This document shows positions 29,126 through 37,374 of a stretch of 56,199 nt of DNA, piece after piece. Position numbers and translations under genes: made by a program. The DNA lies in contig NZ_CALART010000005.1 in the NCBI RefSeq assembly GCF_937888285.1, positions 1-56,199 on the forward strand, read 5' to 3'. Every line of letters starts with the position of its first letter. Positions within the stretch are counted from its first letter, which is position 1. Under the pieces are notes generated by a model. The model was given only the letters and a program-made list of their open reading frames with translations, was not told the DNA's origin and did not search any database. This stretch comes from an uncultured Aquimonas sp. Lineage in GTDB: Bacteria > Pseudomonadota > Gammaproteobacteria > Xanthomonadales > Xanthomonadaceae.

Positions 29126-29241
29126 GGTGGGCCAGGGCCCACCCTATGAGCCGCCGTCCGCCCCATCCCCAACGAAATCACCGCGGATCACTTGCCTCGG
29201 TTCCGGCCCACGGAACCTCATAGGGTGGGCCCTGGCCCACC
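29126..29241. repeat. Inverted pair of REP-like palindromes
   Basis: GGTGGGCCAGGGCCCACCC followed by TATGAG at 29126-29150, and its reverse complement (with CTCATA before it) at 29217-29241, about 80 bp apart. Both are copies of the element at 16225. They occupy the 393-bp gap between ilvE and the FmdB gene, in which no coding sequence is seen. Confidence 0.85.
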
Positions 29242-29394
29242 GCGAGCTGTGCACTGTCCCCAATACCGGGCGCATCTCGAACCTCCCCTGCCCCGCTTCG
29301 CAGCTGCTGACGCCGCCGCTGCGTCCGCGGCTCTTGAATTCGCAGCTCCCGCCCCCATTCTGCGCCCACCTTTGAGATTGCCCCGGAGCACCCC

Positions 29395-29703
29395 ATGCCC
29401 CTCTACGGATTCGAATGCGGCGCCTGCGGCCACAGCTTCGAGCGCCTGCAGAAGCTCTCCGATGCCGACCCGAGCACCTGCCCTGCCTGTGGCGCCGAAC
29501 AGGTCCGTCGACAGGTGAGCGCGCCCAGCTTCCGTCTGGCCGGCGGCGGCTGGTATGAGACCGACTTCAAGAAGGACGGCGACAAGAAGCGCAACCTGGC
29601 GGGCGACAGCAGTGGCTCGGGCGGCGCCGACGCCAAGCCCGCCAGCAGCGAGAGCAAGCCCGCCGCCAGCAGCGAAGCCAAGCCGGCCGCGACGGGCACC
29701 TGA
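29395..29703 (+). CDS. FmdB-type zinc-ribbon protein
   Basis: A 102-aa protein beginning MPLYGFECGACGHSFE, with two CxxC knuckles (CGAC at about residues 8-11, CPAC at about 28-31): the FmdB/CxxC_CxxC_SSSS zinc-ribbon family, often annotated as a putative regulatory protein. The core ends with QVSAPSFRLAGGGWYETDFK, typical of the family. After residue 65 the sequence is a low-complexity Ala/Lys/Ser/Pro tail. The precise role is unknown. Confidence 0.92.
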   Translation: MPLYGFECGACGHSFERLQKLSDADPSTCPACGAEQVRRQVSAPSFRLAGGGWYETDFKKDGDKKRNLAGDSSGSGGADAKPASSESKPAASSEAKPAATGT

Positions 29704-29866
29704 GCTCCTCGCGTGCTCCCGGTCGGGCGCTGGCGCTGGCGCTGGCGCTGCAAGCGGAATGCTCCATCGGCCCCGCAGCGCGCAGCGCGAGCCGCCCAGC
29801 ACCTCCCTGTCGCATCTGCCGCCCTGGCGCCGTAACCTCGCGGAATCCCACGCCGGAGTCCCACCC

Positions 29867-30484
29867 ATGCGCCCCTCGCAGACCCTGTTCGTCCGCATCA
29901 CCGTCCTGCTGCTGGCCGTCGGCCTCGGGGCCTGCGCCCCTTCGAGCGAGGAAGCGCCGGCCGCCGCGGCCAGCTCTGCCGCCAGTGAAGCCGCACCGAG
30001 CGGGGCGGACACCGCGGCCACCGCGGAAGTCGCCGCCAGCGAAGGCGCGAACGCCCTGCAGCTCAACATCGACGGCAGCGACCACGCGGTCCGCAACGCC
30101 TCCGGCAGCGCCATGCGCCTGCCGGTGATCGACGCCGAGGGCGTCGAATCGCTGACGCTCGAGGTCTACAACGAAGCCAACACCCTGTACGCCAAGGCCG
30201 ACCTGTTCGTCGCCGCCTCCGAGACCTCCGAGGGCAGCTACCAGCTCGGCAGCTTCGGCAGCGAGGGGGTGCGCAATACCCCGCGACGCGGCCAGCTGAC
30301 GCTCGCGATCGAAGGAGCGGACGGCCGCCGCATGATCGCCAGCGCCGACGGCGAACTGCGCCTGCGCCGCGAAGGCCAGGCCCTGGTCGCCGACTTCGAG
30401 TTCAGCCGCAGCGCCTTCATGGGCGAGTCGCCCGTGCAGGCGCGTGGCCAGCTGCGTATCGGCGAGGCTGGCGACATCCGCTGA
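29867..30484 (+). CDS. Putative lipoprotein of unknown function
   Basis: A 205-aa protein starting at the ATG at 29867. A signal peptide (VRITVLLLAVGLGAC) ends in a lipobox with Cys at about residue 24. An Ala/Ser/Glu-rich linker follows, then a beta-rich domain with SLTLEVYNEANTLYAKADLF and FEFSRSAFMGESPVQARGQL. I do not recognise the family. An outer-membrane or periplasmic location is inferred from the lipobox. Confidence 0.75.
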   Translation: MRPSQTLFVRITVLLLAVGLGACAPSSEEAPAAAASSAASEAAPSGADTAATAEVAASEGANALQLNIDGSDHAVRNASGSAMRLPVIDAEGVESLTLEVYNEANTLYAKADLFVAASETSEGSYQLGSFGSEGVRNTPRRGQLTLAIEGADGRRMIASADGELRLRREGQALVADFEFSRSAFMGESPVQARGQLRIGEAGDIR

Positions 30485-30583
30485 AGACACGAGGCGCCCG
30501 CGGCGCCCCATGGGGCGCAGACCTTGCATGCCTCGCCGGCATTCGCGGCACAAACCGGACGTGCCGCCCGCCGGAGAGCGCTG

Positions 30584-30880
30584 ATGCCCGAGTCCATCCT
30601 GCATGTCTACGCGCAGGACTTTCCCCGTGACATGTCGACCGTGGTCGGCACGCCACAAGCGCTGCGTGCACTGGGCGCGGCGATCAACCAGGCACTGAAG
30701 CAGGGCGAAGCCCACACCGTCGAGGTCGAGGACACGGCCGGCGATGGCTACGTCGTGCGGGTCTGCTGCCGTCGCCCGCACCGCAGCGAACCGCCGCCGG
30801 GCCGCCATCGCGAGAAGCTCGGAAAGGCCGACAGCGACCCCTTGCCCAACAGCTTCTGGGAGCGTCTGGGCACGCGCTGA
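30584..30880 (+). CDS. Conserved-looking hypothetical protein, 98 aa
   Basis: Begins MPESILHVYAQDFPRDMST at the ATG at 30584, with GGAGAG upstream as ribosome site. A longer frame from 30524 lacks a site. It contains TPQALRALGAAINQAL and VEDTAGDGYVVRVCCRR and ends in FWERLGTR. No signal peptide or membrane helix. I do not recognise the family. Confidence 0.65.
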   Translation: MPESILHVYAQDFPRDMSTVVGTPQALRALGAAINQALKQGEAHTVEVEDTAGDGYVVRVCCRRPHRSEPPPGRHREKLGKADSDPLPNSFWERLGTR

Positions 30881-30964
30881 AGCCACACCAGCACTCCAGA
30901 TCAGGCGCCCGGAGGCCACTCGGGCACCCGGGACGCAGGCCGTGAGGCGGCGAACAGCCGACAG

Positions 30965-33900
30965 TCAGAGCGCAGCGCGCACAGCCAGCTCGCGCAGACG
31001 CTGCGGGATTTCGTCCGCCGGCACGGGGCGACTGAACAGGTAGCCCTGGGCGGCATCACAGCCCTGCTCGCGCAGGTGGCTCCACACGTCCTCGCTCTCC
31101 ACGCCCTCGGCGACCACCGACAGCCCCAGACTGTGCGCGAGATGGATGACCGCGCGGGCGATCGAGGCGGCATTGGCGTCGGTGAGCAGATCGACGACGA
31201 AGCTGCGATCGATCTTGAGCTGCTCCAGCGGCAGGCGCCTGAGATAGGACAGGGACGAGAAACCGGTGCCGAAATCGTCTAGCGAAAAGCCGAGGCCGAG
31301 CGCGCGCAGCTCGTGCATGCGCGCGATCGCCGAATCCACCTGGTCGAGCAGCAGGCTTTCGGTCAGCTCCAGCTTGATCCGCTGCGGGTCCGCTCCGGTG
31401 GTCTCGAGCGCGCCGCGGATCTGCGAGACGAACTCGCGGCTGCGGAACTGGCGCGCGCTGACGTTGACCGCGATATTCAGGTCGCGCGTCGCGGGGTCGC
31501 CCTGCCAGGCGACCTGCTGGCGACAGGCCTCGACGAAGGCTGCGGCGCCCATCGGCACGATCAGGCCGGTCTCCTCTGCCAGCGGAATGAACTCCGCGGG
31601 CGACACCAGCCGGCCGTCGTCGCGCTGCCAGCGGATCAGCGCCTCGACCCCGATCACGCCCTGCGGGTGATTCCACTGCGGCTGGTAGTGCAGGACGAAC
31701 TGACCGTGCTCGACGGCATCGCGCAGCTCGGCCTCCAGGCGCGAGCGCGCCTCCACCACGCTCTGCATCGCCGGGTCGAAAAAGCGCACCGCGTTCTTGC
31801 CATCGGCCTTGGCCTGGTAGAGGGCGAGGTCGGCCTGCTTCATGACGCTGTCCGCAGTCGCGCCCTGCCCTCCGAACAGCGCGATGCCGATGCTGGCGGT
31901 ACAGCGATGCTCGGCGTCTCCGATCTGGTAGCTGGCGGCGAGGCGGTCGCCGATGCGGCGGGCTTCGCGGGCGACCAGGGCGGCCGTGGCGTCGGCGTCC
32001 TCCGCGAAGTGTTCCAGCAGCACCACGAACTCGTCGCCGCCCAGCCGCGCCACGGTGTCGGTTTCGCGCACGGCGTCCAGCAGCCGCTTCGCGACCAGCA
32101 TCAGCAGCTGGTCGCCGGCATCGTGGCCGCGGGTGTCGTTGAGCTGCTTGAAGTTGTCGAGGTCGATGAACAGCAGCGCGCCGCGCAGACCCTCGCGCTC
32201 GCTGGCCTTCAGCGCATGCTGCAGCCGGTCCAGCAGCAGCCGGCGGTTCGGCAGGTGGGTCAGGGCGTCGTAGTAGGCGAGGCGGACGATGGTCTCCTCG
32301 GCGCGCTTGCGCTGGGTGATGTCCTGCATCACGCCGACGTAGTGGCTGATCGCACCGTGCTCGTCCTTGACCGCCGTGATGCTCAGGAACTCGGGGTAGA
32401 GCTCGCCGCTCTTGCGGCGGTTCCACAGCTCACCGCGCCAGACGCCCACCGTGGCCAGCTCCGACCACATCGCGCGATAGAACTCGGCTCCCTGCTTGCC
32501 GGAGCGCACCAGATCGCCCTGCCGGCGGCCGATGGCCTCCTCGCGGCTGTAGCCGGTGATCTCGCAGTAGGCGCTGTTCACCTGCTGGACGATCGAATGG
32601 GCGTCGGTGATGACGATGGCATCGGCGGCTTCGAGCGCCACCGCGGCGATGCGCTGCTGGTCCAGCAGGCGCATCTGCGCGGTCAGGTCATCGGTGACGA
32701 TGATGATGCCGCCGACCTCGCCGCGCTCGTCCTGCCAGGGCTGGATGGCCCAGCGCAGCCACTGGCGCTGGCCGTCGCTGCGCTCCCACAGGTCCATGTC
32801 GCTTTGCAGGTGCTCGCCGGCCAGGCCGCGGGCATGCAGCTCGCGCCAGCGCTCCGGCAGGTCCGGCAGCAGCGTGTAGTGCGAGACGCCAACCAGATCG
32901 GAGCTGGCCAGGCCAAAGCTGGCGCGCCAGCGCTGGCTCGCCGCCAGGTAGCACATGTCGCGGTCGAACATCGCCACGCTGATGGGCGCCTGTTCGACGA
33001 AGGTGCGCAGCTGGGCGCGACTCTCGGCCAGCAGGCGCTGCTGCCGGCTGCGCTCGGTGATGTCGCGGGAAATGCCGAACACGCCGATGCGCTCGCCGCG
33101 CGCGTCGCGCACCAGCCCCTTGGTGGCCAGGAAGACCGCATCCGGCTGGCCCGGCAGGCTCAGCTGCTCTTCGCCGGTGCGGGTCTCGCCGGAGGCGAGG
33201 ATCGACAGATCGATCTGGCGCAGCATGCGCGCCTGCTCGGGCGGGAACAGGTCGGCGTCGGTGCGTCCCAGCAGGTCCTCGACGCTGAAGCCGACCATGC
33301 GCGCGCCCTGCGCATTGCACATCAGATAGCGCCCTTCGGGGTCCTTGACGAAGATCGCGTCGGAGGCGCCTTCGATGACCGCGCCCAGCAGGCTGCGCAC
33401 GCGCCGCGCCTCGCGCTCCAGTGACTCCCGCTGGGTCTCATCGCGGAGCACCACCACTCGCCCACGCTCGCGCCCCTGCTCGACCAGCGCGAACTCCTCG
33501 ATGCGCAGGGCGAGCTGCGCGCCGTCGGGCCGCGACATTCGGACCAATCCGGCCTCGTCCGGAGGGAGGCTGCGGCCAGCGGCGGGGGCACCCTCAGCAG
33601 CCTGTGCACCCAGCAGGCTGTCGAGCCGGCAGCCGCGTGCCGCGTCCGCGGTGCGACCCAGGATCGTCGTCGCCGCGCGGTTCATCGAGCGCACGCGACC
33701 CTCGGCGTCCAGCACCACGACGCCATCGCCGATCGCGGTCAGGGTCGCGGTCGTGGCCATCGCCTCGCGCTGGGCCGACTCGCGGGCCCGATGCAGGCTG
33801 CTGCTGATCAGGCTGCCGGCGGCGCCGCTGATGGCCAGCAGCAGCAGCTGCAGGTGTTCAACCGTGCCCGGGTCGCGCGCTTCGATGCCGTGCCAGTACA

Positions 33901-34360
33901 TCGACTGCGCGGTGATCAGCAGCGCCACCGCAGTACTCAGCAGGCCCGGGCCCCAGCCACCCAACAGGGCCGATACGAAGATCGCCGGCACGAACACCAG
34001 CAGCAGGCCGGTTTCCGCACCGACCGCATCGAGCACCAGGGCGCGCAGCACGCCGACGGTGGCAGTCAGCAGCAGGGCGAGCAGATAGCCCGGCCAGCGC
34101 TGCCAGCGACGCCAGTCGAAGCCGCGGTCGGAGGAGATCTCGGCGTCCTGCAGGAATCGCACATGGCGCATGCCAAGCGCGAATGCGCAGCCGGACAGCA
34201 CCACGAACAGCAGCCCCTTGGCCATCGACAGCCGCGCGATCGCATCGACGTCGATCAGGCGCGCCAGCAGCGCGTCGGAGCCAACGATCCAGACCGCTCC
34301 GAACAGCGCATAGGCCAGCGTTGCCCTGAGAATGAAGCGATCCACCGCGTGCAGGAGCAT
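30965..34360 (-). CDS. Membrane PAS-GGDEF-EAL cyclic-di-GMP enzyme
   Basis: A 1131-aa inner-membrane sensor that can make and/or degrade cyclic di-GMP. The start ATG at 34360 has GGAG 6 bases upstream; the frame extends to 34627 but without support. The N-terminal 140 residues hold about five membrane helices resembling a DUF4118/KdpD-type module. Four PAS-like domains follow (one begins GASDAIFVKDPEGRYLMCNA, another ADAIVITDAHSIVQQVNSAY). The GGDEF domain has intact RLGGDEFVVLLEHF with RETD before it (inhibitory site). The EAL domain has GVEALIRWQ, NIAVNVSARQF, LTESLLLDQ, DDFGTGFSSLSYL, LKIDRSF and VVAEGVE, so both catalytic sets look complete. The net direction cannot be told. Confidence 0.94.
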   Translation of the reverse strand: MLLHAVDRFILRATLAYALFGAVWIVGSDALLARLIDVDAIARLSMAKGLLFVVLSGCAFALGMRHVRFLQDAEISSDRGFDWRRWQRWPGYLLALLLTATVGVLRALVLDAVGAETGLLLVFVPAIFVSALLGGWGPGLLSTAVALLITAQSMYWHGIEARDPGTVEHLQLLLLAISGAAGSLISSSLHRARESAQREAMATTATLTAIGDGVVVLDAEGRVRSMNRAATTILGRTADAARGCRLDSLLGAQAAEGAPAAGRSLPPDEAGLVRMSRPDGAQLALRIEEFALVEQGRERGRVVVLRDETQRESLEREARRVRSLLGAVIEGASDAIFVKDPEGRYLMCNAQGARMVGFSVEDLLGRTDADLFPPEQARMLRQIDLSILASGETRTGEEQLSLPGQPDAVFLATKGLVRDARGERIGVFGISRDITERSRQQRLLAESRAQLRTFVEQAPISVAMFDRDMCYLAASQRWRASFGLASSDLVGVSHYTLLPDLPERWRELHARGLAGEHLQSDMDLWERSDGQRQWLRWAIQPWQDERGEVGGIIIVTDDLTAQMRLLDQQRIAAVALEAADAIVITDAHSIVQQVNSAYCEITGYSREEAIGRRQGDLVRSGKQGAEFYRAMWSELATVGVWRGELWNRRKSGELYPEFLSITAVKDEHGAISHYVGVMQDITQRKRAEETIVRLAYYDALTHLPNRRLLLDRLQHALKASEREGLRGALLFIDLDNFKQLNDTRGHDAGDQLLMLVAKRLLDAVRETDTVARLGGDEFVVLLEHFAEDADATAALVAREARRIGDRLAASYQIGDAEHRCTASIGIALFGGQGATADSVMKQADLALYQAKADGKNAVRFFDPAMQSVVEARSRLEAELRDAVEHGQFVLHYQPQWNHPQGVIGVEALIRWQRDDGRLVSPAEFIPLAEETGLIVPMGAAAFVEACRQQVAWQGDPATRDLNIAVNVSARQFRSREFVSQIRGALETTGADPQRIKLELTESLLLDQVDSAIARMHELRALGLGFSLDDFGTGFSSLSYLRRLPLEQLKIDRSFVVDLLTDANAASIARAVIHLAHSLGLSVVAEGVESEDVWSHLREQGCDAAQGYLFSRPVPADEIPQRLRELAVRAAL

Positions 34361-34586
34361 GAGCCGTCTCCGAGGGGCATTTGGGCAGGGCGACATCGGC
34401 ACCCCGCCATGGCCCCTACTCTGGCATGAAGCGGTCGTCGCCCGAATGCGCCGCGCCGTCGCAAGGCGCAGGTCCTTGCGGGGCGCGAAACGTTCGCGGC
34501 ACATCGCAGGCGCTGCCAGGCAGGCCACAGCACTGCAACACGCCAGGTCCAGACTGGCGGCCCGCAGCAGCCGGGCCGGGACCACC

Positions 34587-35267
34587 ATGCCAAACCACCC
34601 CTGCGCGCGGCTGATCGCCGTGCTCATCAGCGGCCTCGTCGTCCAGCAGGCGACCGCGCAGACAGCACCTGACGCGGCCCGCGGACAGCAGCGTTATCTG
34701 GAGGTGTGCGGGCGCTGCCACGAGCCCGACCCGCGCACCGATCGGCCGCGCCAGGCCATAGGCGTCCCCGGCGGCGTCCGCACCGCCACCGAAGTCATCT
34801 CGCCCATGCGATTCCTGCAGACCGTGCTGGACGCGCGCGACATCGCCGACATCCAGGCCTGGCTCGACAGCCTGTCGCCGCTCTACATCCGCGACACGCG
34901 TGCCCTCAGCGGCGCGTGGTACGACCCCGCCAGCTCGGGCCAGGGCTTCAGCTTCTCGGTGCTGGCCGGCGATGGCTTCGCCTTCGTCTTTCACGGTCAC
35001 CGCAATGTCGGCGTCAATCTCACCCTGGTCGGCAGCACCGTGCATCGTCCGCGCTACGGCGAGCCCTTCAGCCTGAGCGCGCTGGCGGTCGAAGGCGGCC
35101 GCTTCGGCGCCTTCGACCCGGCGCAGATCCGCCGACCGCTATGGGGCAGGCTGGAGCTGCGATTCCTCGACTGCGGCCGCGCCGAGGCCAGGCTGGAGGG
35201 GCGCGACGGCATACAGCAGCTGCAGCTGCAGGCGCTGACGCCGCTTGAAGGGCTGCGCTGCGATTGA
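34587..35267 (+). CDS. Secreted c-type cytochrome-like protein with C-terminal GxWYDP domain
   Basis: A 226-aa protein with a signal peptide (ARLIAVLISGLVVQQATA) and one haem-attachment motif CGRCH at about residues 41-45, in a short cytochrome-c-like domain; the possible axial Met is in VISPMRFLQTV. From about residue 105 a second domain begins SGAWYDPASSGQGFSF and continues FAFVFHGHRNVGVNLTLVG. This pattern occurs at the ends of many secreted proteins of Xanthomonadales, as I recall. The domain combination is unusual. Electron-transfer partner unknown. Confidence 0.75.
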   Translation: MPNHPCARLIAVLISGLVVQQATAQTAPDAARGQQRYLEVCGRCHEPDPRTDRPRQAIGVPGGVRTATEVISPMRFLQTVLDARDIADIQAWLDSLSPLYIRDTRALSGAWYDPASSGQGFSFSVLAGDGFAFVFHGHRNVGVNLTLVGSTVHRPRYGEPFSLSALAVEGGRFGAFDPAQIRRPLWGRLELRFLDCGRAEARLEGRDGIQQLQLQALTPLEGLRCD

Positions 35268-35415
35268 TCGCCTCGCTGCGCCCCTTGCCTGGGCGCCCGC
35301 GCTGTTGTGGGCGACGCGCCAGGCGGGACCTTCCTTGAAGCCGGGGCGCTGGCGATGTGGTCACTCGGGCTCTTCAACCCGACGCCTGCGCTGCGCATCC
35401 AGCGGACTCAAAGGG

Positions 35416-35578
35416 TGTGAGAACCCAGACGCCGTAGCGAGGGCGCCTCTGGGCGGTCGTGGCAAAGCGCGGTACGTCAATCCGAGGGCGTTTGGCGAGC
35501 CAGCGACCACAGAATTCTCAAAGCGCGCTGCCGCCACGGACAGCCAGGGTCGGCCGCGTTAGGCGGATGGTTCTCACA
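35416..35578. mobile_element. MITE-like 163-bp element with perfect 10-bp terminal inverted repeats
   Basis: TGTGAGAACC at 35416-35425 and GGTTCTCACA at 35569-35578 are perfect inverted repeats. They enclose 143 bp that encode nothing recognisable. Similarity extends weakly inward (both ends have a G/C-rich GACGCC/CCGCCT stretch). No target-site duplication is evident. It lies in the 316-bp gap between the cytochrome gene and the subtilase remnant. Confidence 0.5.
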
Positions 35579-35583
35579 TGCTT

Positions 35584-35892
35584 TCAGCGCAGCTCGAACC
35601 GATCGGCAAACACCTCCACCGCCAACCGCAGCAGTACATCCGCGCAGTCGAGGCGCGGGTAGTCCAGGGTCATCGGCGGTCGCAGCAGGCGTACGGTCGA
35701 GGCCTCCAGTGCAGCCCCGATTTCATCCGACGTGGCCGTGGGCGCTGCCTGCTTGAGCACGGCGATGCAGCCCGCGGTCATCGGTGCGGCCATCGATGTG
35801 CCAGAGAAGGTCGGGCCATTTGCGCTGATGCCGCTGAAGTCGGAGCCGCCCTCAGTGGAGAGTTGCCTCGAAGGAGACGTTCCCCTGAGCGC
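35584..35892 (-). pseudogene. C-terminal remnant of an S8 (subtilisin-like) peptidase
   Basis: A frame of 102 residues that includes GPTFSGTSMAAPMTAGCIAV, the catalytic-serine block of subtilases, and ends in VFADRFELR. The Asp and His blocks, about 250 upstream residues and any start codon are missing: the frame begins directly after the stop of the upstream minus-strand gene at 35893, in the same frame. This is best read as a decayed fragment left by a deletion or rearrangement. A fusion by readthrough of the TGA is formally possible but unlikely. Confidence 0.75.
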
Positions 35893-36879
35893 TCACGCCA
35901 ACGGCAGGACGCTCGCCGATTTGCACACCGAGTCGTGCAGCTGGCGCACCTGAGCGGCCACGGCATGCTCCTGGCCGCTGCCCAAAGCATCGACATGCCG
36001 ACAGGCGGCGAAACCCTGCGATGCGCGCTCGTACTTCGCCACCCACGAGCGCCGTGCGGGCAAGTCGGCGTGTTCCGGACGCCACGCCGCCGCATAGGGC
36101 GAACGCAGTCGCGGCAGGTCAATGCGCCAGGGCTTGGGCGTGAGGCGCGCGCGGAAGCAGTTCTGGTTGCGGCACATGCGCGCATAGTCGGCGTCCACGC
36201 CGAGCGCCTCGAAGGCGGCGGCAACCTCCGGTTCCCGGGGATCGAACAGGCGGTGCATCGCCAGCAGCCGCAGACCGGCCGGGGTGCGGTACACATGCAG
36301 CCGCCAGTCAGGGCGTCGTTCGACGAAACGCTGGATACGGCGTCGCGCCAGCCCTTCGACGCCACCGGACAGGGCCATCCAGGACCGGAACAGCAAGCGA
36401 CTCAACACCCCGCCCACGATCAGCCCGAGAAGCAGCCCGCCCACCAGCGCACTCCCCCAGCCCTGCCCGAATGCCGACCCCAGAGCGAGCGCAAAGGCGA
36501 GTGCGAGCAACCCGGTCAGCGTCCAGCGCAGACGCCAGTCCGGCGCCTCGACGAAATCGATGTCGGCAAACAGCACATTCGGGGTGTTGAGGCACAAGGC
36601 GCCATAGCCGTTGCGCGTGATCACGGACTCACCCTTGCGCTGCACGACCTCTTCCCGGATCGGCAGACCGTCTGCGCCGTTGTAGGCGACCCGGCGCTCA
36701 CGCCGAGCCAACTCGACGCCTGCACGAATCTGCGCCATCGCGTCGGCGACGCGCGCCTCCGCATGCGCCTGGGCCTGCTCCAGGCTGAGGTCCGACCAGC
36801 CAAAGCGGCGCACGGTGACCTGACGGCGACGCTCGCGATGCTGCAGGCGGGCTTCCGCCCAGTACTTCGGGATGATCAT
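35893..36879 (-). CDS. Hypothetical membrane protein, 328 aa
   Basis: Starts MIIPKYWAEARLQHRERRRQ at the ATG at 36879. Residues about 1-80 are a charged cytoplasmic part with VTVRRFGWSDLSLEQAQAHA. Two membrane helices follow at about 112-165 (WTLTGLLALAFALALGSAFG and LVGGLLLGLIVGGVLSRLLF). A C-terminal domain contains RTPAGLRLLAMHRLFDPREP and ALGVDADYARMCRNQNCFRA, with two cysteines, and ends in LHDSVCKSASVLPLA. I recall similar proteins of unknown function in Xanthomonadales. The subtilase remnant follows directly. Confidence 0.8.
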   Translation of the reverse strand: MIIPKYWAEARLQHRERRRQVTVRRFGWSDLSLEQAQAHAEARVADAMAQIRAGVELARRERRVAYNGADGLPIREEVVQRKGESVITRNGYGALCLNTPNVLFADIDFVEAPDWRLRWTLTGLLALAFALALGSAFGQGWGSALVGGLLLGLIVGGVLSRLLFRSWMALSGGVEGLARRRIQRFVERRPDWRLHVYRTPAGLRLLAMHRLFDPREPEVAAAFEALGVDADYARMCRNQNCFRARLTPKPWRIDLPRLRSPYAAAWRPEHADLPARRSWVAKYERASQGFAACRHVDALGSGQEHAVAAQVRQLHDSVCKSASVLPLA

Positions 36880-37374
36880 CGGTGCCTGTCCTTGGGAGCT
36901 GCACGCGCAAAGCTTACGCAAAGGGACACTGCAGACAGCAGCACGACCCGCCATCAGGATTCAGGACCAGCGCCCGGCTCACCTTCCCTCCGGGCAGACG
37001 CCGTTCTGGCGCGCCCCGTGTTGTCGCGCCTGCACACACGAAGTCGACAAGCCGCCGCGAGGGCCCGTCAAGAATGGGGCGGCTCCGCCTCACGCCTCGC
37101 GGCGATCGCCGACCGCCAGCCTGTTCTACTCGCGCAAGTGCAGTGCGCGCGGGCAGCGGCCACGGCGTCGCCACGGTGGCAACCCCTTTCGCCGGCTGGG
37201 AGCGCGGGCAAGCCGCCGCTGCAGGGAGGCTGACGACCCTGACTGCGTCGTCCGGGTCCCGTACGCCTCGCACTCGTTCGGTCGACGTCCATTCCACGGA
37301 ATCAAGCGACCGCTCCCTGCCGCTTCGCGCCCCACTGCTAGACTCAGGCTCCCGAGACTCTTCCTCGAACCACC

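Noticed and set aside
31313..33424. 703-codon plus-strand frame opposite the PAS-GGDEF-EAL gene
   Set aside because: Codon-bias shadow; the minus strand has complete domain motifs.
35578..37233. 551-codon plus-strand frame opposite the 328-aa membrane protein and S8 remnant
   Set aside because: No motif or ribosome site; opposite-strand genes have recognisable features.
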